From: SG8-30 sp963715485
GTDB lineage: Bacteria > Pseudomonadota > Gammaproteobacteria > Steroidobacterales > Steroidobacteraceae
Direction of reading: 5' to 3'
NCBI GenBank assembly: GCA_963715485.1
Contig: OY970244.1
Location: 1,054,001-1,118,000 of the forward strand
DNA length: 64,000 bases
The translations under genes were made by a program, and so were the position numbers. Below, one piece after another: positions 34,179-42,867 of the stretch (its first letter is position 1; every line of letters starts with the position of its first letter). The notes under the pieces are model-generated. The model saw nothing but the letters and a program-made list of their open reading frames with translations. It did no database searches and was not told the DNA's origin.

Positions 34179-35314
34179 ATGCGCACGATAACTCTTCTAT
34201 TCGTCATTCTTGTGGCCGGCTGTGCAGCGGCATCGGCAGCCAACGACGCTGTTCGGGAAATTTCGCCGCCCATCCACCCGCTCCCGGAAGAAGCCGCCTC
34301 GGCCGGCATCACCGGATTTTCCTTCATTGCCTACGGCGACACACGGGGTCGGCGGGACGGCGTCGAGCTGCAATACGAGCACTCGCTCGTTATCGACTCG
34401 ATGATCGAGACGATCGCGCGGCTGGAAAGGTACCGCCTATCCGGTACGCTTCGTGCTGCAATCCGGTGACGCGGTCGTCGACGGCGGCAATCCAGGAACA
34501 GTGGAACCGCAGCTTCGTCGATCTGATCAACCGACTCACGGCGGGAGCGGGTGTCCCATATTTCCTCGCTCCGGGCAACCACGACGTTACCTCGGCGGCG
34601 AGCCTCGATGCACCGGGTCGGGTGGTGGGGCTCAGGAACTATCTCGAGGCCATGAACCAGCTGATTCCCCCGGTCGGCGCGTCACGCCGGCTGGCGGCCT
34701 ATCCAACGTATGCATTCGGTTACGGCAACACGTTCGTGCTTGCCATCGACTCGAACATCGCGGCCGATGACACGCAGTTCAGCTGGGTCGAGTCACAGCT
34801 CGACGGTCTCGATCGCCAACGCTACGTGCACGTGGTCGCGTTTTTTCATCACCCGATCTTTTCATCCGGCCCCCATGGCGGACCGACTCTCGAACCGCCG
34901 ACGGCCGAACTCCGGGCACGCTACGAGCCGCTGTTCCGTCGACATCATGTGCGAATGACCATCGCCGGGCACGATCATCTTTTCGAGCACTGGGTGGAGC
35001 GCTACCAGGATGCTGCCGGCGCGTCGTACCGGATGGATCACCTGGTGACGGGCGGAGGCGGGGCGCCAATCTACACGTACCACGGAGAACCCGATTTGCG
35101 GGATTTTCTGACGGCCGGGGCGGCCGAGAAAGTTGAGCTCGAACATCTTGTCAGGCCGGGCAGCGACGTCGCCGACAATCCCTACCACTACGTTGTGGTG
35201 CAGGTTGACGGCGACGACATTTCCCTCGACGTTGTTGGCGTTGGCGCCGCCCGGAAGTTCGAGCCGTATCGCTCCAGTGGAGTGACGATCCGGGATGACG
35301 AGCGCATACCCTAG
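34179..35314 (+). pseudogene. Calcineurin-like metallophosphoesterase lipoprotein (two one-base frameshifts)
   Basis: Three frames join into one protein of about 378 aa: MRTITLLF... with lipobox LVAGC and 'FIAYGDTRGRRDG' (34179-34427); 'AYPVRFVLQSGDAVVDGGN' (34429-34491); then 'QEQWNRSFVDLINRL' to the end. Motifs are D-x-R (YGDTRG), GDAVVDG, GNHD, 'HHPIF' and 'GHDHLFEHW', all five metallophosphoesterase blocks with their His and Asp ligands. The first break is at base 34428 and the second at 34492, each one extra base. No stop codons occur otherwise in the chosen frames. Confidence 0.85.
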
Positions 35315-35340
35315 GTCCAAGCTAGGATATAGTCAAGCTA

Positions 35341-35376
35341 GGGTCGGACCTCGATAGGTGTTTGAATTACCTTAAG
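35341..35376 (+). repeat. Inverted-repeat end (left) of GNAT-containing segment, R2 family
   Basis: GGGTCGGACCTC, nine spacer bases, then TTGAATTACCTT and GAAT. Matches, inverted, 36266-36303 at about 28 of 35 positions including identical spacer length. Confidence 0.7.
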
Positions 35377-35537
35377 AATGACCGACTCTGGGGACTTTTG
35401 AGTTACATCAAGAGTTCGTCTCCTGATCGAAAAAATTGGCTTTCACGTTCCCGGCGATTGGGCGCTCGCTCTGCCGGGCCTCCGTATCGGAGACGAGGCA
35501 CCAGGAAATCAAACGAGTTCCTTGGATCTCACTTCGA

Positions 35538-36008
35538 TTACAGCGTCAGATGGAGAAATTGATTGAACGAACTTCGCTTGTAGTCGGCGAACGCTTCCCC
35601 GTCCAGGAAGCCCCGCCGACGATAGAGCGCCAGCGCTGGCGCAAACGCCGGGCCGCTGCCCGTTTCGAGGCTCAGTCGTGTCATCCCTCGTGCACGCGCG
35701 ACGCCGATAATGTGGTCGAGCAGCGCGGACGCAACGCCACGGCGCAGAAACGCCGGATGAGTGCGCATTGACTTGATCTCGCCAGCCCGGTCGCCTAGAT
35801 CCGCGAGCGCGCCGATGCCAGCCACAGCATCGTCGATCCACGCGGTCCATACCGTCACCCTATCCGTCTTGAGGCCTGGCAGGTCGAGCGCGAACACGCT
35901 GCCTGGCGGCGAGTTCGCATGCATGCCGTCAAGGTGCCAGCGAAGCAGCTCGTGCGTCTCATGACTCGAGAGGTCGTCTTCGCGGATTTCCAACGAGTCC
36001 TCCGGCAC
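35538..36008 (-). CDS. GNAT-family N-acetyltransferase
   Basis: 156 aa. Acetyl-CoA-binding motif A is 'RRGVASALLDHII' after 'IKSMRTHPAFL', and the C-terminal 'ALYRRRGFLDGE' is motif B, as in YhbS/PhnO-type acetyltransferases. It is the only gene inside the 35341-36304 segment, transcribed toward the left repeat; no other function can be set. Confidence 0.85.
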   Translation of the reverse strand: MPEDSLEIREDDLSSHETHELLRWHLDGMHANSPPGSVFALDLPGLKTDRVTVWTAWIDDAVAGIGALADLGDRAGEIKSMRTHPAFLRRGVASALLDHIIGVARARGMTRLSLETGSGPAFAPALALYRRRGFLDGEAFADYKRSSFNQFLHLTL

Positions 36009-36265
36009 ATGTCGCCCCAGGTCGATTCGATGAGCCGAATACTAGCGCGATGATTCCTTGCGGCGCCTCCGCCGTGCCGAGTCTGCTCCTCCACAGGACG
36101 ATTGCAGGCTGGAGCAGGGCACCACACTGGCTGCTTTGCTGCGTGGCTGCGACGCCGGCCGGGCGCTGATAACGGGGCGCTGACTGGCTCCGCTGGCAGA
36201 CCTCGGCAGTCGGGCTCGCCCGACAGGGGAACATCCCGTACGCAAGGTTTCGATAGATCTGGGAA

Positions 36266-36304
36266 TTCGGAAGGTAATTCAATGGGTTACTGAGGTCCGA
36301 CCCC
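36266..36304 (-). repeat. Inverted-repeat end (right) of GNAT-containing segment, R2 family
   Basis: Read on the minus strand: GGGGTCGGACCTCAGTAACC then CATTGAATTACCTTCCGAAT; inverse of 35341-35376 and also similar to the left end at 29702. Confidence 0.7.
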
Positions 36305-36344
36305 AACATGAATCGACCTCAACATGAAGACCCCGGCTGATGAG

Positions 36345-36378
36345 GAAAATACCCGCAACGCAAGTTGCGGGTATTTTC
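36345..36378 (+). terminator. Leader hairpin of the IS, probable read-through blocker
   Basis: Perfect 15-bp stem GAAAATACCCGCAAC / GTTGCGGGTATTTTC with a 4-nt loop, four T residues inside the right arm, ending 3 bases before the transposase ATG. Its place fits the known habit of insertion sequences to block transcription entering from outside. Confidence 0.75.
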
Positions 36379-36381
36379 ATT

Positions 36382-37800
36382 ATGGGCTTTGTGCGTGGTG
36401 ACAGCCGGGACCAGGGGGCGCTGTTTCCGGTATCGCTCGACGAGTTGGTGCCCGAGGATCATGTCTGTCGGGTGATCGATGCGTTCGTCGGGTCGCTGGA
36501 CCTGGCGGAACTGGGGTTCGGCAAGGCGCGACCGGCCGGCACGGGCCGGCCGCCCTACGATCCGGCCGACCTGTTGAAGCTGCACATGTACGGGTATCTG
36601 CACCAGGTACGGTCCTCGCGGCGGTTGGAGCGGGAGTGCCAGCGCAATGTCGAGCTGATGTGGCTGCTCAACCGGTTGGCGCCGGATCACAAGACGATTG
36701 CCGAGTTCCGGCGCTGCGATGGCGCGTCGGTACGCGCCGTGGCGGCCGCGTTCGTACGCTTCTGTCGCGGGCAGGGGCTGGTCCGCGGCGAGTGGCTGGC
36801 GATCGACGGCTCGAAGTTCGAGGCGGTGGCGAGCCGCAAGGCGGTGCTGAGCCGTGAGCAGTTGCTGCGCGAGCAGGCCACGCTTGATCGCCGGGTCGCG
36901 GAGTACCTTGCGCGGCTGGATACCGCGGACGCCGAGGAAGGCGAGTTAGCGATCGAGGCAGCGGCCGTTCGCGAGGCGCTCGAGGTGCTGCGGCACCAGC
37001 AGGCGCAGACGGTCCACGGACTGACCCGGCTGGAGGCCCTGGGTGCCACGCAGTGGGTCGAGGGCGAGCCGGACGCCAGGCAGATGAAGGGGCATGGTCC
37101 GGCGTACAACGTGCAGACGGTGGTCGATGCCGAGCATGCGTTGATCGTGGCGCAGGCGGTGACCTCCGAGGCTACCGACAACACCTCGCTGCAGCCGATG
37201 GCGGAGGCGGCGCGGGATGCGCTCGGGGTGGCGACACTGAACGTCGTGGCCGACGCCGGCTACTCCAACGGAGCGCAGGCCGAGGCGTTGGAAGCGCAAG
37301 GCATCGTGCCCCACGTACCGGCCAACCGGGCAGTCAACAACCAGGGCGAGGGCGCGTTCTTCGATCGCACGGCCTTCAGCTACGATGAGGCCAACGACAC
37401 GTTACGCTGTCCGGCCGGCAAGACGCTGTGGCGCAAGCAGTTGCAGCGGCGCAAGCACCGGGTGCTATACGCCGCCGAGCTACGAGACTGCGCGGCCTGC
37501 CCGCTAAAAGCCCGCTGCACGCAGCAGTCGCGACGCATGGTGTCGCGCCACTTGCACGAAGCGGCCCTGCAGCGCATGCATGGACGTGCCACGCCCGCGG
37601 CCATGCGGCTGCGCCGCTGCGTCGTCGAGCATCCCTTCGCCAGCCTGAAGTACCGGATCTTTGAGAAACCGCGGTTCCTGCTGCGCGGTCGGTGGGGTGC
37701 CGGCACCGAAATGGCCTTGGCAACGCTGGCCTGGAACCTGAAACGGGCCATGAAGGTGCTGGGGAACCCCATTTTGGTCGAGCGCCTCGCGTTCGCCTGA
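36382..37800 (+). CDS. IS1182-family transposase
   Basis: 472 aa, intact. N-terminal DUF772-type domain ('YDPADLLKLHMYGYLHQVRSSRRLERECQRNVELMWLL'). The DDE core is Asp in 'LAIDGSKFEAVAS', Asp in 'VVADAGYSNG' and Glu in 'CVVEHPFASLKY'. A cysteine cluster 'CAACPLKARC' precedes the Glu, as usual in this family. The ATG at 36382 directly follows the leader hairpin; an upstream ATG at 36340 would read through the hairpin. Confidence 0.92.
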   Translation: MGFVRGDSRDQGALFPVSLDELVPEDHVCRVIDAFVGSLDLAELGFGKARPAGTGRPPYDPADLLKLHMYGYLHQVRSSRRLERECQRNVELMWLLNRLAPDHKTIAEFRRCDGASVRAVAAAFVRFCRGQGLVRGEWLAIDGSKFEAVASRKAVLSREQLLREQATLDRRVAEYLARLDTADAEEGELAIEAAAVREALEVLRHQQAQTVHGLTRLEALGATQWVEGEPDARQMKGHGPAYNVQTVVDAEHALIVAQAVTSEATDNTSLQPMAEAARDALGVATLNVVADAGYSNGAQAEALEAQGIVPHVPANRAVNNQGEGAFFDRTAFSYDEANDTLRCPAGKTLWRKQLQRRKHRVLYAAELRDCAACPLKARCTQQSRRMVSRHLHEAALQRMHGRATPAAMRLRRCVVEHPFASLKYRIFEKPRFLLRGRWGAGTEMALATLAWNLKRAMKVLGNPILVERLAFA

Positions 37801-37838
37801 GAACACCGGCGGCGCGGCCGCTCGAACCCCAAAAAACA

Positions 37839-37868
37839 AGGACGCCCCGCAAGCGGGGCGTCCTCTTA
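37839..37868 (+). terminator. Rho-independent-like terminator of the IS
   Basis: AGGACGCCCCGC / GCGGGGCGTCCT, a 12-bp stem with a tight AA loop, followed by CTCTT. Confidence 0.8.
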
Positions 37869-37915
37869 CCCTTGCCTACGAGGCCGGGGCTTCACTCAGA
37901 CCATGCGGTGCATCT

Positions 37916-38734
37916 TCAATCGCTGCACGCACCGACGTCCGGGAGCGCATCCGGATAGGTGCCCGGGGGCTTGCTCGTTCCGACGTACTCGACTCGCTTG
38001 GTCTTGCCTTTCAGTTCATTGACCAGCGTCAGCCCGAATCCTGACTGGCTGAGTCGGCAATAGAACTTGTGCTCGACTTCGCCGGGTGCAAGCGGCGTGT
38101 ACTCTTTCGTCTGCAGACAGTTCGTGTAGTCGTCGACCTCGATCGAGACGTTGGCGTTGGATCGCAGGACCTTGGCCCAGTCCTCTGCCTCACCTTCGTA
38201 ATACTCTTGCCGGTAGGAAACACCGGGAAGTGGGTCCGCCAGCATTATTACCCCCGGCTCAGCGTCGTCTTCGCCTGCCGTCCAGGAGCCCGCATCCGAC
38301 AGGCAATTTTCGTCTTCGTGCCAGGCTGTCGTGTCCTCGCCCATATACCAGACGTTGCCGCTATCGTCCTGCGCATACCAGTCGTCGGTGTCTTCGACCA
38401 GAATGTAAGTGCCATCGCACTCCTCGGACACCCACTCCCGGTCATGGATCACGACTGCGTTGATGTCGTACGGATCATCAAAAAATCCTGTACCCGTCGG
38501 CCCGGTTACAACTGACTCGCCGACTTCACAGCCGTCGTCCGACTCGGAGAAATATACGGCGCTGGTTGGACCGCCCAAGCGCAGGCCCCAGTAGTCATTG
38601 GTCAAAGCAGTTGAGGTGCTGAATTCGTTGCTGTCGAACTCGAACTTCAGCGTGCCGCCCCATGCGACGCCGGCGGCCCCCAGAGTCGATAGCGCCACGA
38701 TCGGTGCAATCAGGAACTTGGAACGTGAATTCAT
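37916..38734 (-). CDS. Acidic secreted protein of unknown function
   Basis: 272 aa. Signal peptide cut after VAWG. The mature chain is rich in Asp/Glu and Trp/Tyr, with seven or so cysteines likely in disulfides: 'DDGCEVGESVVTGPTG', 'WYAQDDSGNVWYMGEDTTAWHEDE', 'SWTAGEDDAEPGVIMLADPLPGVSYRQEYYEGEAEDWA'. The block from 'WYMGEDT' to 'YRQEYY' occurs in secreted proteins of other bacteria, from memory, without known function. Lies against the IS right end; GAGG 10 nt before the ATG. Confidence 0.76.
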   Translation of the reverse strand: MNSRSKFLIAPIVALSTLGAAGVAWGGTLKFEFDSNEFSTSTALTNDYWGLRLGGPTSAVYFSESDDGCEVGESVVTGPTGTGFFDDPYDINAVVIHDREWVSEECDGTYILVEDTDDWYAQDDSGNVWYMGEDTTAWHEDENCLSDAGSWTAGEDDAEPGVIMLADPLPGVSYRQEYYEGEAEDWAKVLRSNANVSIEVDDYTNCLQTKEYTPLAPGEVEHKFYCRLSQSGFGLTLVNELKGKTKRVEYVGTSKPPGTYPDALPDVGACSD

Positions 38735-39118
38735 GTTGATTAACCTCGGGATCGTTAGCCTGGTCTCCAGTAGTTAGACGCGCGAGCAGCAAGAATCCTT
38801 CGCCGCTATGCGCCCGGGAACCGCACGGTGTGCCGCCTGCGACAAAAAAGCGCGAGGTCGCTACCACGCGATACACATGGCCGTCACCGACGGTTGTTGA
38901 GGGGGCATTTTGCGGGCTACGCTGGCACGGGCGCATTGCGGATTGGCTGACAAAAACCCGGCCCTGCGCCGGATTCCGGTGCCGTCGTTTCACATATTAC
39001 GAATTGTGCTGCGACCCGTGCGGTGGTCTATTGGCAGTTGGCCGGCACGGCCGGCCACCAACGGGCCGCCGAGGTCTAACTCGACGCTTTTCAGACTCGG
39101 CCAAGCAGGTATCAAATC
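38735..39118. other. Divergent intergenic region, no element seen
   Basis: About 385 bases between divergent genes. I see no gene, hairpin or repeat. Confidence 0.4.
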
Positions 39119-39430
39119 ATGTTTGCAAGATTGGTCACGGCTACCATGAAGCCAGGTAAGTTCGACCTGGCGACACGCAAGTTCGAGGAGAAGATCATTC
39201 CCGAACTCAGGAAGCAGCATGGCTTCCGCGATGAGGTGTCCTTCTTCGACAAGGAACGCAACGAATCGCTTGCCATCAGCTTCTGGGATACAGAAGCCGA
39301 TGTACGGAAGTATGAGAAGGACATGTATCCGGAGATGATCAAGACGCTCAGCGACACCTTCGAAGGCACCCCCAAGGTCAAGCACTTCGAAGTCGCCAAC
39401 GCGACGTTCTACAAGATCCACGCCAGCTAG
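39119..39430 (+). CDS. ABM-like dimeric alpha-beta protein, 103 aa
   Basis: 'LVTATMKPGKFDLATRKFEEKIIPELRKQHGFRDEVSFFDKERNESLAISFWDTEADVRKYE' has the ABM/ferredoxin-like strand-helix-strand rhythm with the 'SFWD(T/S)EAD' signature. Intact, with a terminator 27 nt after the stop. Role unknown; a third ABM-like unit in this window. Confidence 0.75.
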   Translation: MFARLVTATMKPGKFDLATRKFEEKIIPELRKQHGFRDEVSFFDKERNESLAISFWDTEADVRKYEKDMYPEMIKTLSDTFEGTPKVKHFEVANATFYKIHAS

Positions 39431-39457
39431 CCCAGTTTCAGCGCTGGCTCTCCTACG

Positions 39458-39483
39458 AGGGCGGTCATCGGACCGCCCTTTTT
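39458..39483 (+). terminator. Rho-independent terminator
   Basis: AGGGCGGTC / GACCGCCCT, 9-bp stem with ATCG loop and a run of Ts. Confidence 0.9.
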
Positions 39484-39501
39484 CGTGCACGCAGGGGGTG
39501 G

Positions 39502-39576
39502 AAGTGCCGTATGGGCGGGGGCGAGAATTGAATGAGCCGGGAAGGACGCGAAACCCGGAAACCCCGACCCGGCACC
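39502..39576 (+). repeat. Dispersed repeat R3
   Basis: Right arm AAACCCGGAAACCCCGACCC GGCACC (39551-39576) matches the R3 arms at 43688-43766; a diverged left arm GTGCCGTATGGGCGGGGG begins at 39502. Confidence 0.5.
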
Positions 39577-39721
39577 GACCGGCGGGTAAGGGCCAGTCGA
39601 TTTCTGCGAGTTATGTCACATTACGTGTCGACTGGGACCGGCTATTCTTCGAGCCACTGCGGGCCCGTGTGATCCACGCCTGGTCCGACGGTACGGAACC
39701 CGGGGAGCAGGCGAGATTCTC

Positions 39722-40585
39722 ATGCACACGCGCCGGACGATTGGCTTGATGACGCTGGCCCCTTGCCTGCTGGCCGGTCTCATGCCGATTGCTGCCTCGG
39801 CGGCTCCGCAAGTCGTCGTGCAGCGACAATCGCAGCCGGACGTGCGTTCCGGCGCGTTCTACGTTCTGGACGAATCAGACTCGTCGGTGCTCGCCGCGCG
39901 TGGCGAGCACATTCCTGTACCGATCGCCTCCATCACCAAGTTGATGACTGCGCTGGTCGTGCTCGAGGCCGGCCAGCCGATGGACGAAATGCTGACCATC
40001 AGGTCCGATGACGTGCGTGGCACAGCTGGTGGCAGCTCGCGCCTGGCGCCCGGCGCCAGGCTTAGTCGGGAGGACCTGCTACACCTGGCGCTGATGTCTT
40101 CGGAGAACCGTGCCGCGCACGCGCTGTGCCGCAACTACCCGGACGGCAAGGCTGCCTGTGTGCAGGCCATGAACGACAAGGCCGCTGCGCTTGGCATGAG
40201 TACGGCGTATTTTGCCGATCCGACCGGCCTGTCCAGTCGCAACGTTGCGAGCCCCGAAGATCTCGCGAAACTGGTGCTTGCGGCGGGTGAAAATCCGACC
40301 ATCCGCGATTACTCGACCGACGCCGACCACACGGTGTACGTCAATCGCCAGCGACTCGATTACCGCAATACCAACCGGCTGGTCGGGAATCCCGCCTGGG
40401 AGGTAAACGTCCAGAAAACCGGCTATACCTCGCAGGCCGGCCGCTGCCTCGTGATGCAGGCGGTCATCGACGGCCGCCAGGTCGTGATCGTGTTACTGAA
40501 CTCCTGGGGCACGCTCACGCGGATCGCGGATGCCAAGCGCATCCGCACCTGGATGGAATCGCACAGCCAGGGCACCACCAGCTAG
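39722..40585 (+). CDS. pbpG: D-alanyl-D-alanine endopeptidase (PBP7/8 type)
   Basis: 287 aa, exported by a signal peptide cut near AASA. Peptidase S11 motifs are all present: SITK (catalytic Ser and Lys, near residue 79), SEN in 'LMSSENRAAHALCRNYP' and KTG in 'VQKTGYTSQAGRC'. The CRNYPDG segment is typical of PbpG. It cleaves D-alanyl-mDAP cross-links in peptidoglycan. Length matches the low-molecular-weight PBP7/8 group; there is no C-terminal amphipathic anchor. Confidence 0.9.
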   Translation: MHTRRTIGLMTLAPCLLAGLMPIAASAAPQVVVQRQSQPDVRSGAFYVLDESDSSVLAARGEHIPVPIASITKLMTALVVLEAGQPMDEMLTIRSDDVRGTAGGSSRLAPGARLSREDLLHLALMSSENRAAHALCRNYPDGKAACVQAMNDKAAALGMSTAYFADPTGLSSRNVASPEDLAKLVLAAGENPTIRDYSTDADHTVYVNRQRLDYRNTNRLVGNPAWEVNVQKTGYTSQAGRCLVMQAVIDGRQVVIVLLNSWGTLTRIADAKRIRTWMESHSQGTTS

Positions 40586-40770
40586 TTCCCGGCGGCGCCC
40601 GCAGTCGGTTCGAATTCGACGATCGACCCGTCGGCCATCGTTTCCAGGAGCAAGTGCCCGCCCTCCATGACGTAGCTGCGCACCCACTGGAACTGGGCGA
40701 GATACCGGTCGTGCCTCGGCCTGGCAGGCAGGCTGCACACGCGCTGCCGGTCTATGGCGGATCGGACGAT
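40582..40770 (-). pseudogene. Remnant of a META-domain lipoprotein (C-terminal end)
   Basis: The minus strand reads 'RYLAQFQWVRSYVMEGGHLLLETMADGSIVEFEP' before the stop, the usual last strand-pair of META/HslJ-like domains. The preceding codons do not continue the fold and no signal peptide is found in frame, so this is a 5'-truncated remnant. It overlaps the pbpG stop by four bases. Confidence 0.42.
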
Positions 40771-41240
40771 GCCGGGCGAGTCACCTGTCCCGCGAGCGGA
40801 TTCGGCTGGCGGATTGACCGGCGAAGGCGAAGGTGTGCGGCGTCGCACCGGCTTGGCGTCGATCCTGTACACGCCGGACACGCTCCTGCACGACCTGCCG
40901 GCCAATCATCCGCGTCACGCCGACTGCCTGATCGCCGTGGATCGTCGTTTGGAAGACTGAGGACGTGCGTGCCCGCGGCTGACCAGCTGATGTTGCTCTC
41001 AACCATTCGCCTGACCCGGCCACACCGGGTCAGGCGCCAGACCGTCCACAAGTCCGCTGCGCAGCCGCATTTCGCGGACACAACCGCCGCTCGACCAATG
41101 CCCTGCGGTCATTCAATGCTGTTGGGCATCGGGCTATAGTCGCAGTCGGCAAGGCAATGCGCTCAGGGTCGAACCAGGCCAGCGACCGCATTACCCCGTG
41201 ACAATTGCCGGTTATCCCAACGTATCGGGCGGACCTGTGC
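40771..41240. other. Intergenic region with hairpin
   Basis: About 470 bases. 40754-40960 (+) has an open frame ending 'ASILYTPDTLLHDLPANHPRHADCLIAVDRRLED' that I could not assign. A hairpin CCTGACCCGG / CCGGGTCAGG is at 41010-41034. Confidence 0.4.
41009..41035. terminator. Hairpin, possible bidirectional terminator
   Basis: 11-bp stem GCCTGACCCGG / CCGGGTCAGGC with loop CCACA; no T-tail. Confidence 0.45.
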
Positions 41241-41942
41241 ATGGAGCTTTTCACTGATCAGTGGTCAACCTACCGCAGCGTCGTTGACCACGACTTGATG
41301 GAACATCGCGCATTGCGAGGAGCGTTCGAACGGGTACTGGACCAGTTCGTGGCAGCGCAAGCCGAGTCGATCAGCATGACGGATCTCGGCTGTGGGGACC
41401 TGGGATTACTGCCGGATCTGTTCTTGAAGTTGCCGCTCAAGCGATTCCTCGGGGTCGATCTTTCTATGCCGGCACTGCAGATTGCCGCCGGGAAGCTTGC
41501 CGATGCCGGCTTCGTATGTGAGTGGCGACAGCAGGACCTGCTCGACTGGGCACGCCATGACGCGGGCATTGGGCCAGGTGTGAATCTGCTGCACTCGGCG
41601 TTTGCGATTCACCATCTCGACGACGCGCTCAAGGCAGAGTTCCTCTGCTCGGCCATTACCCACATGGCGCCAGACGGGATCTTCCTGTGGGCAGACGTCT
41701 TTCGCGAGCCCGGCGAGACCAGGGCGGACTATCTTGCGCGCTACCTCGAGCGGATCGACACCACCTGGACCGGATTGAGCATTGATGAGCGCGAGTACGT
41801 CAAAGCCCATATGAGTGAGTTCGATCTTCCCGCCGACCGGGCAGAGATTGCGAAAGTGGCGGAAGACGCGGGCTGGCAATGGCAATGGCTGTGGAAGGGA
41901 CAGCATCAGGCGGAGGCCCTGGCAATCTTGCGGCCGCGCTAG
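41241..41942 (+). CDS. Class I SAM-dependent methyltransferase
   Basis: 233 aa. Motif I 'MTDLGCGDLGLLPDLFLKL', 'FLGVDLSMPALQIAAGKL' (motif II) and 'VNLLHSAFAIHHLDDALKAEFL' (motif IV/post) define a Rossmann methyltransferase of the type acting on small molecules. The ATG at 41241 starts at 'MELFTDQWSTYRSVV'; the GTG at 41205 adds 12 residues without a better ribosome site. 124 nt before a DUF169 gene. Confidence 0.84.
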   Translation: MELFTDQWSTYRSVVDHDLMEHRALRGAFERVLDQFVAAQAESISMTDLGCGDLGLLPDLFLKLPLKRFLGVDLSMPALQIAAGKLADAGFVCEWRQQDLLDWARHDAGIGPGVNLLHSAFAIHHLDDALKAEFLCSAITHMAPDGIFLWADVFREPGETRADYLARYLERIDTTWTGLSIDEREYVKAHMSEFDLPADRAEIAKVAEDAGWQWQWLWKGQHQAEALAILRPR

Positions 41943-42066
41943 GGGCGTCGGGCGGTGCCATTGGACGGCACCGGACACACTTTTCTGCATTTCTGGTGTC
42001 GCGGGTATACTGCCCTCAAGAGTTCGAGAGCAGCGCGCAAGCGCCCATAAACGGTGTCAGCGGTCC

Positions 42067-42867
42067 ATGGAACCCACGAAGCCAAGCGAGTACGAAGAAC
42101 GGCTCAACCAGTACCTGCGGCTAAACACCTTCCCGGTCGCGGTCAGGTTCCTGCGCAGCTGGGAGGAAATGCCGGCGCGGGCGAAGCGCCCCCGCAAGGA
42201 CCTGAACAACCGCTTCACGACCTGCCAGGCGATTGCCATGTCGCGACGTTACGGCTGGGTCCTGGCACTTGGGCGGGAGGACAGCAGTTGTGTACTGGGA
42301 GCCGTGGCGATCGGCCTGGAGAAGCGCTTGCCTCACTACGTGGACGGCAACCTGTGCATGAATCTCTACACCGAGAATCTGCGCGCCGGTCGCATCAGTG
42401 AGGAAAGCGTGCCGCGCTTTGCCGAGGGCGAGTACGTGGGTGTCGTGACCGCGCCGCTCAATCGGGCTGCCTTTACGCCCGATTCCATCATCATCTACGG
42501 CAACAGCGCGCAGGTCATGCGCCTGGGCCAGGCGTGGCTGTGGAAGCGGGGCGGCACGCTGCGTACCGAATTCCGCGGCCGCATCGACTGCGCCGATCTC
42601 GCCATCGCACCCGTGATCAAGGACGAGCCACAGATGGTTGTGCCCTGCAGCGGCGATCGTATCTTCGGGCAGGTCCAGGACCATGAAATTGCCTTCAGTT
42701 TTCCGTTCTCGCTCATGGAAGAGATTCTCGAGGGCCTCGAGGCGACGCATAGGGCAGGTACCCGCTATCCCGTGACCAACTGGCTCAGCTACACTGGTGA
42801 GTTCCCGCCCTCGTACGACGAGTACCGCAAGATGCTCGATGACGCGGGCCCGCCAGGGTCGGAGTGA
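42067..42867 (+). CDS. DUF169-domain protein
   Basis: 266 aa. The DUF169 pattern 'LRLNTFPVAVRFL', 'TTCQAIAMSRRYGWVLALGREDSSCVLGAVAIGL', 'IIIYGNSAQVMRLGQAWLW' and 'IAFSFPFSLMEEILEGLEATHRAG' is clear. These proteins carry a few conserved cysteines and occur near anaerobic or redox genes in some bacteria; the function is unknown. Same strand as the methyltransferase, possibly co-transcribed. Confidence 0.85.
   Translation: MEPTKPSEYEERLNQYLRLNTFPVAVRFLRSWEEMPARAKRPRKDLNNRFTTCQAIAMSRRYGWVLALGREDSSCVLGAVAIGLEKRLPHYVDGNLCMNLYTENLRAGRISEESVPRFAEGEYVGVVTAPLNRAAFTPDSIIIYGNSAQVMRLGQAWLWKRGGTLRTEFRGRIDCADLAIAPVIKDEPQMVVPCSGDRIFGQVQDHEIAFSFPFSLMEEILEGLEATHRAGTRYPVTNWLSYTGEFPPSYDEYRKMLDDAGPPGSE

Larger units (their letters stand above)
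36009..36381. other. Intergenic region: right R2 end and IS leader hairpin
   Basis: About 370 bases carrying the upstream region of the GNAT gene, the right R2 end and the long hairpin before the transposase. Confidence 0.5.
36324..37894 (+). mobile_element. IS1182-type insertion sequence (ends approximate)
   Basis: Encloses the transposase 36382-37800, its leader hairpin and its terminator. Possible imperfect terminal repeats are TGAAGACCCCGGCTGATGAGG at 36324 and, inverted, TGAAGCCCCGGCCTCGTAGG ending at 37894. They agree at only some positions, so the true ends and any target duplication are not fixed. Confidence 0.6.

Noticed and set aside
35341..36304. Integron cassette
   Set aside because: The flanking repeats are a matched inverted pair at both ends. 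An attC site would be one imperfect palindrome at the 3' side, and no integrase gene is present.
35341..37894. GNAT segment and IS1182 as one composite transposon
   Set aside because: The R2 ends belong only to the GNAT segment, and the IS has different, weak ends and its own hairpins. Adjacency is not evidence of joint movement.
40754..40960. Small plus-strand frame ending ILYTPDTLLHDLPANHPRHADCL..., faintly like a histone-deacetylase N terminus
   Set aside because: Similarity is weak and short, there is no ribosome site, and no catalytic residues follow. Left as intergenic.
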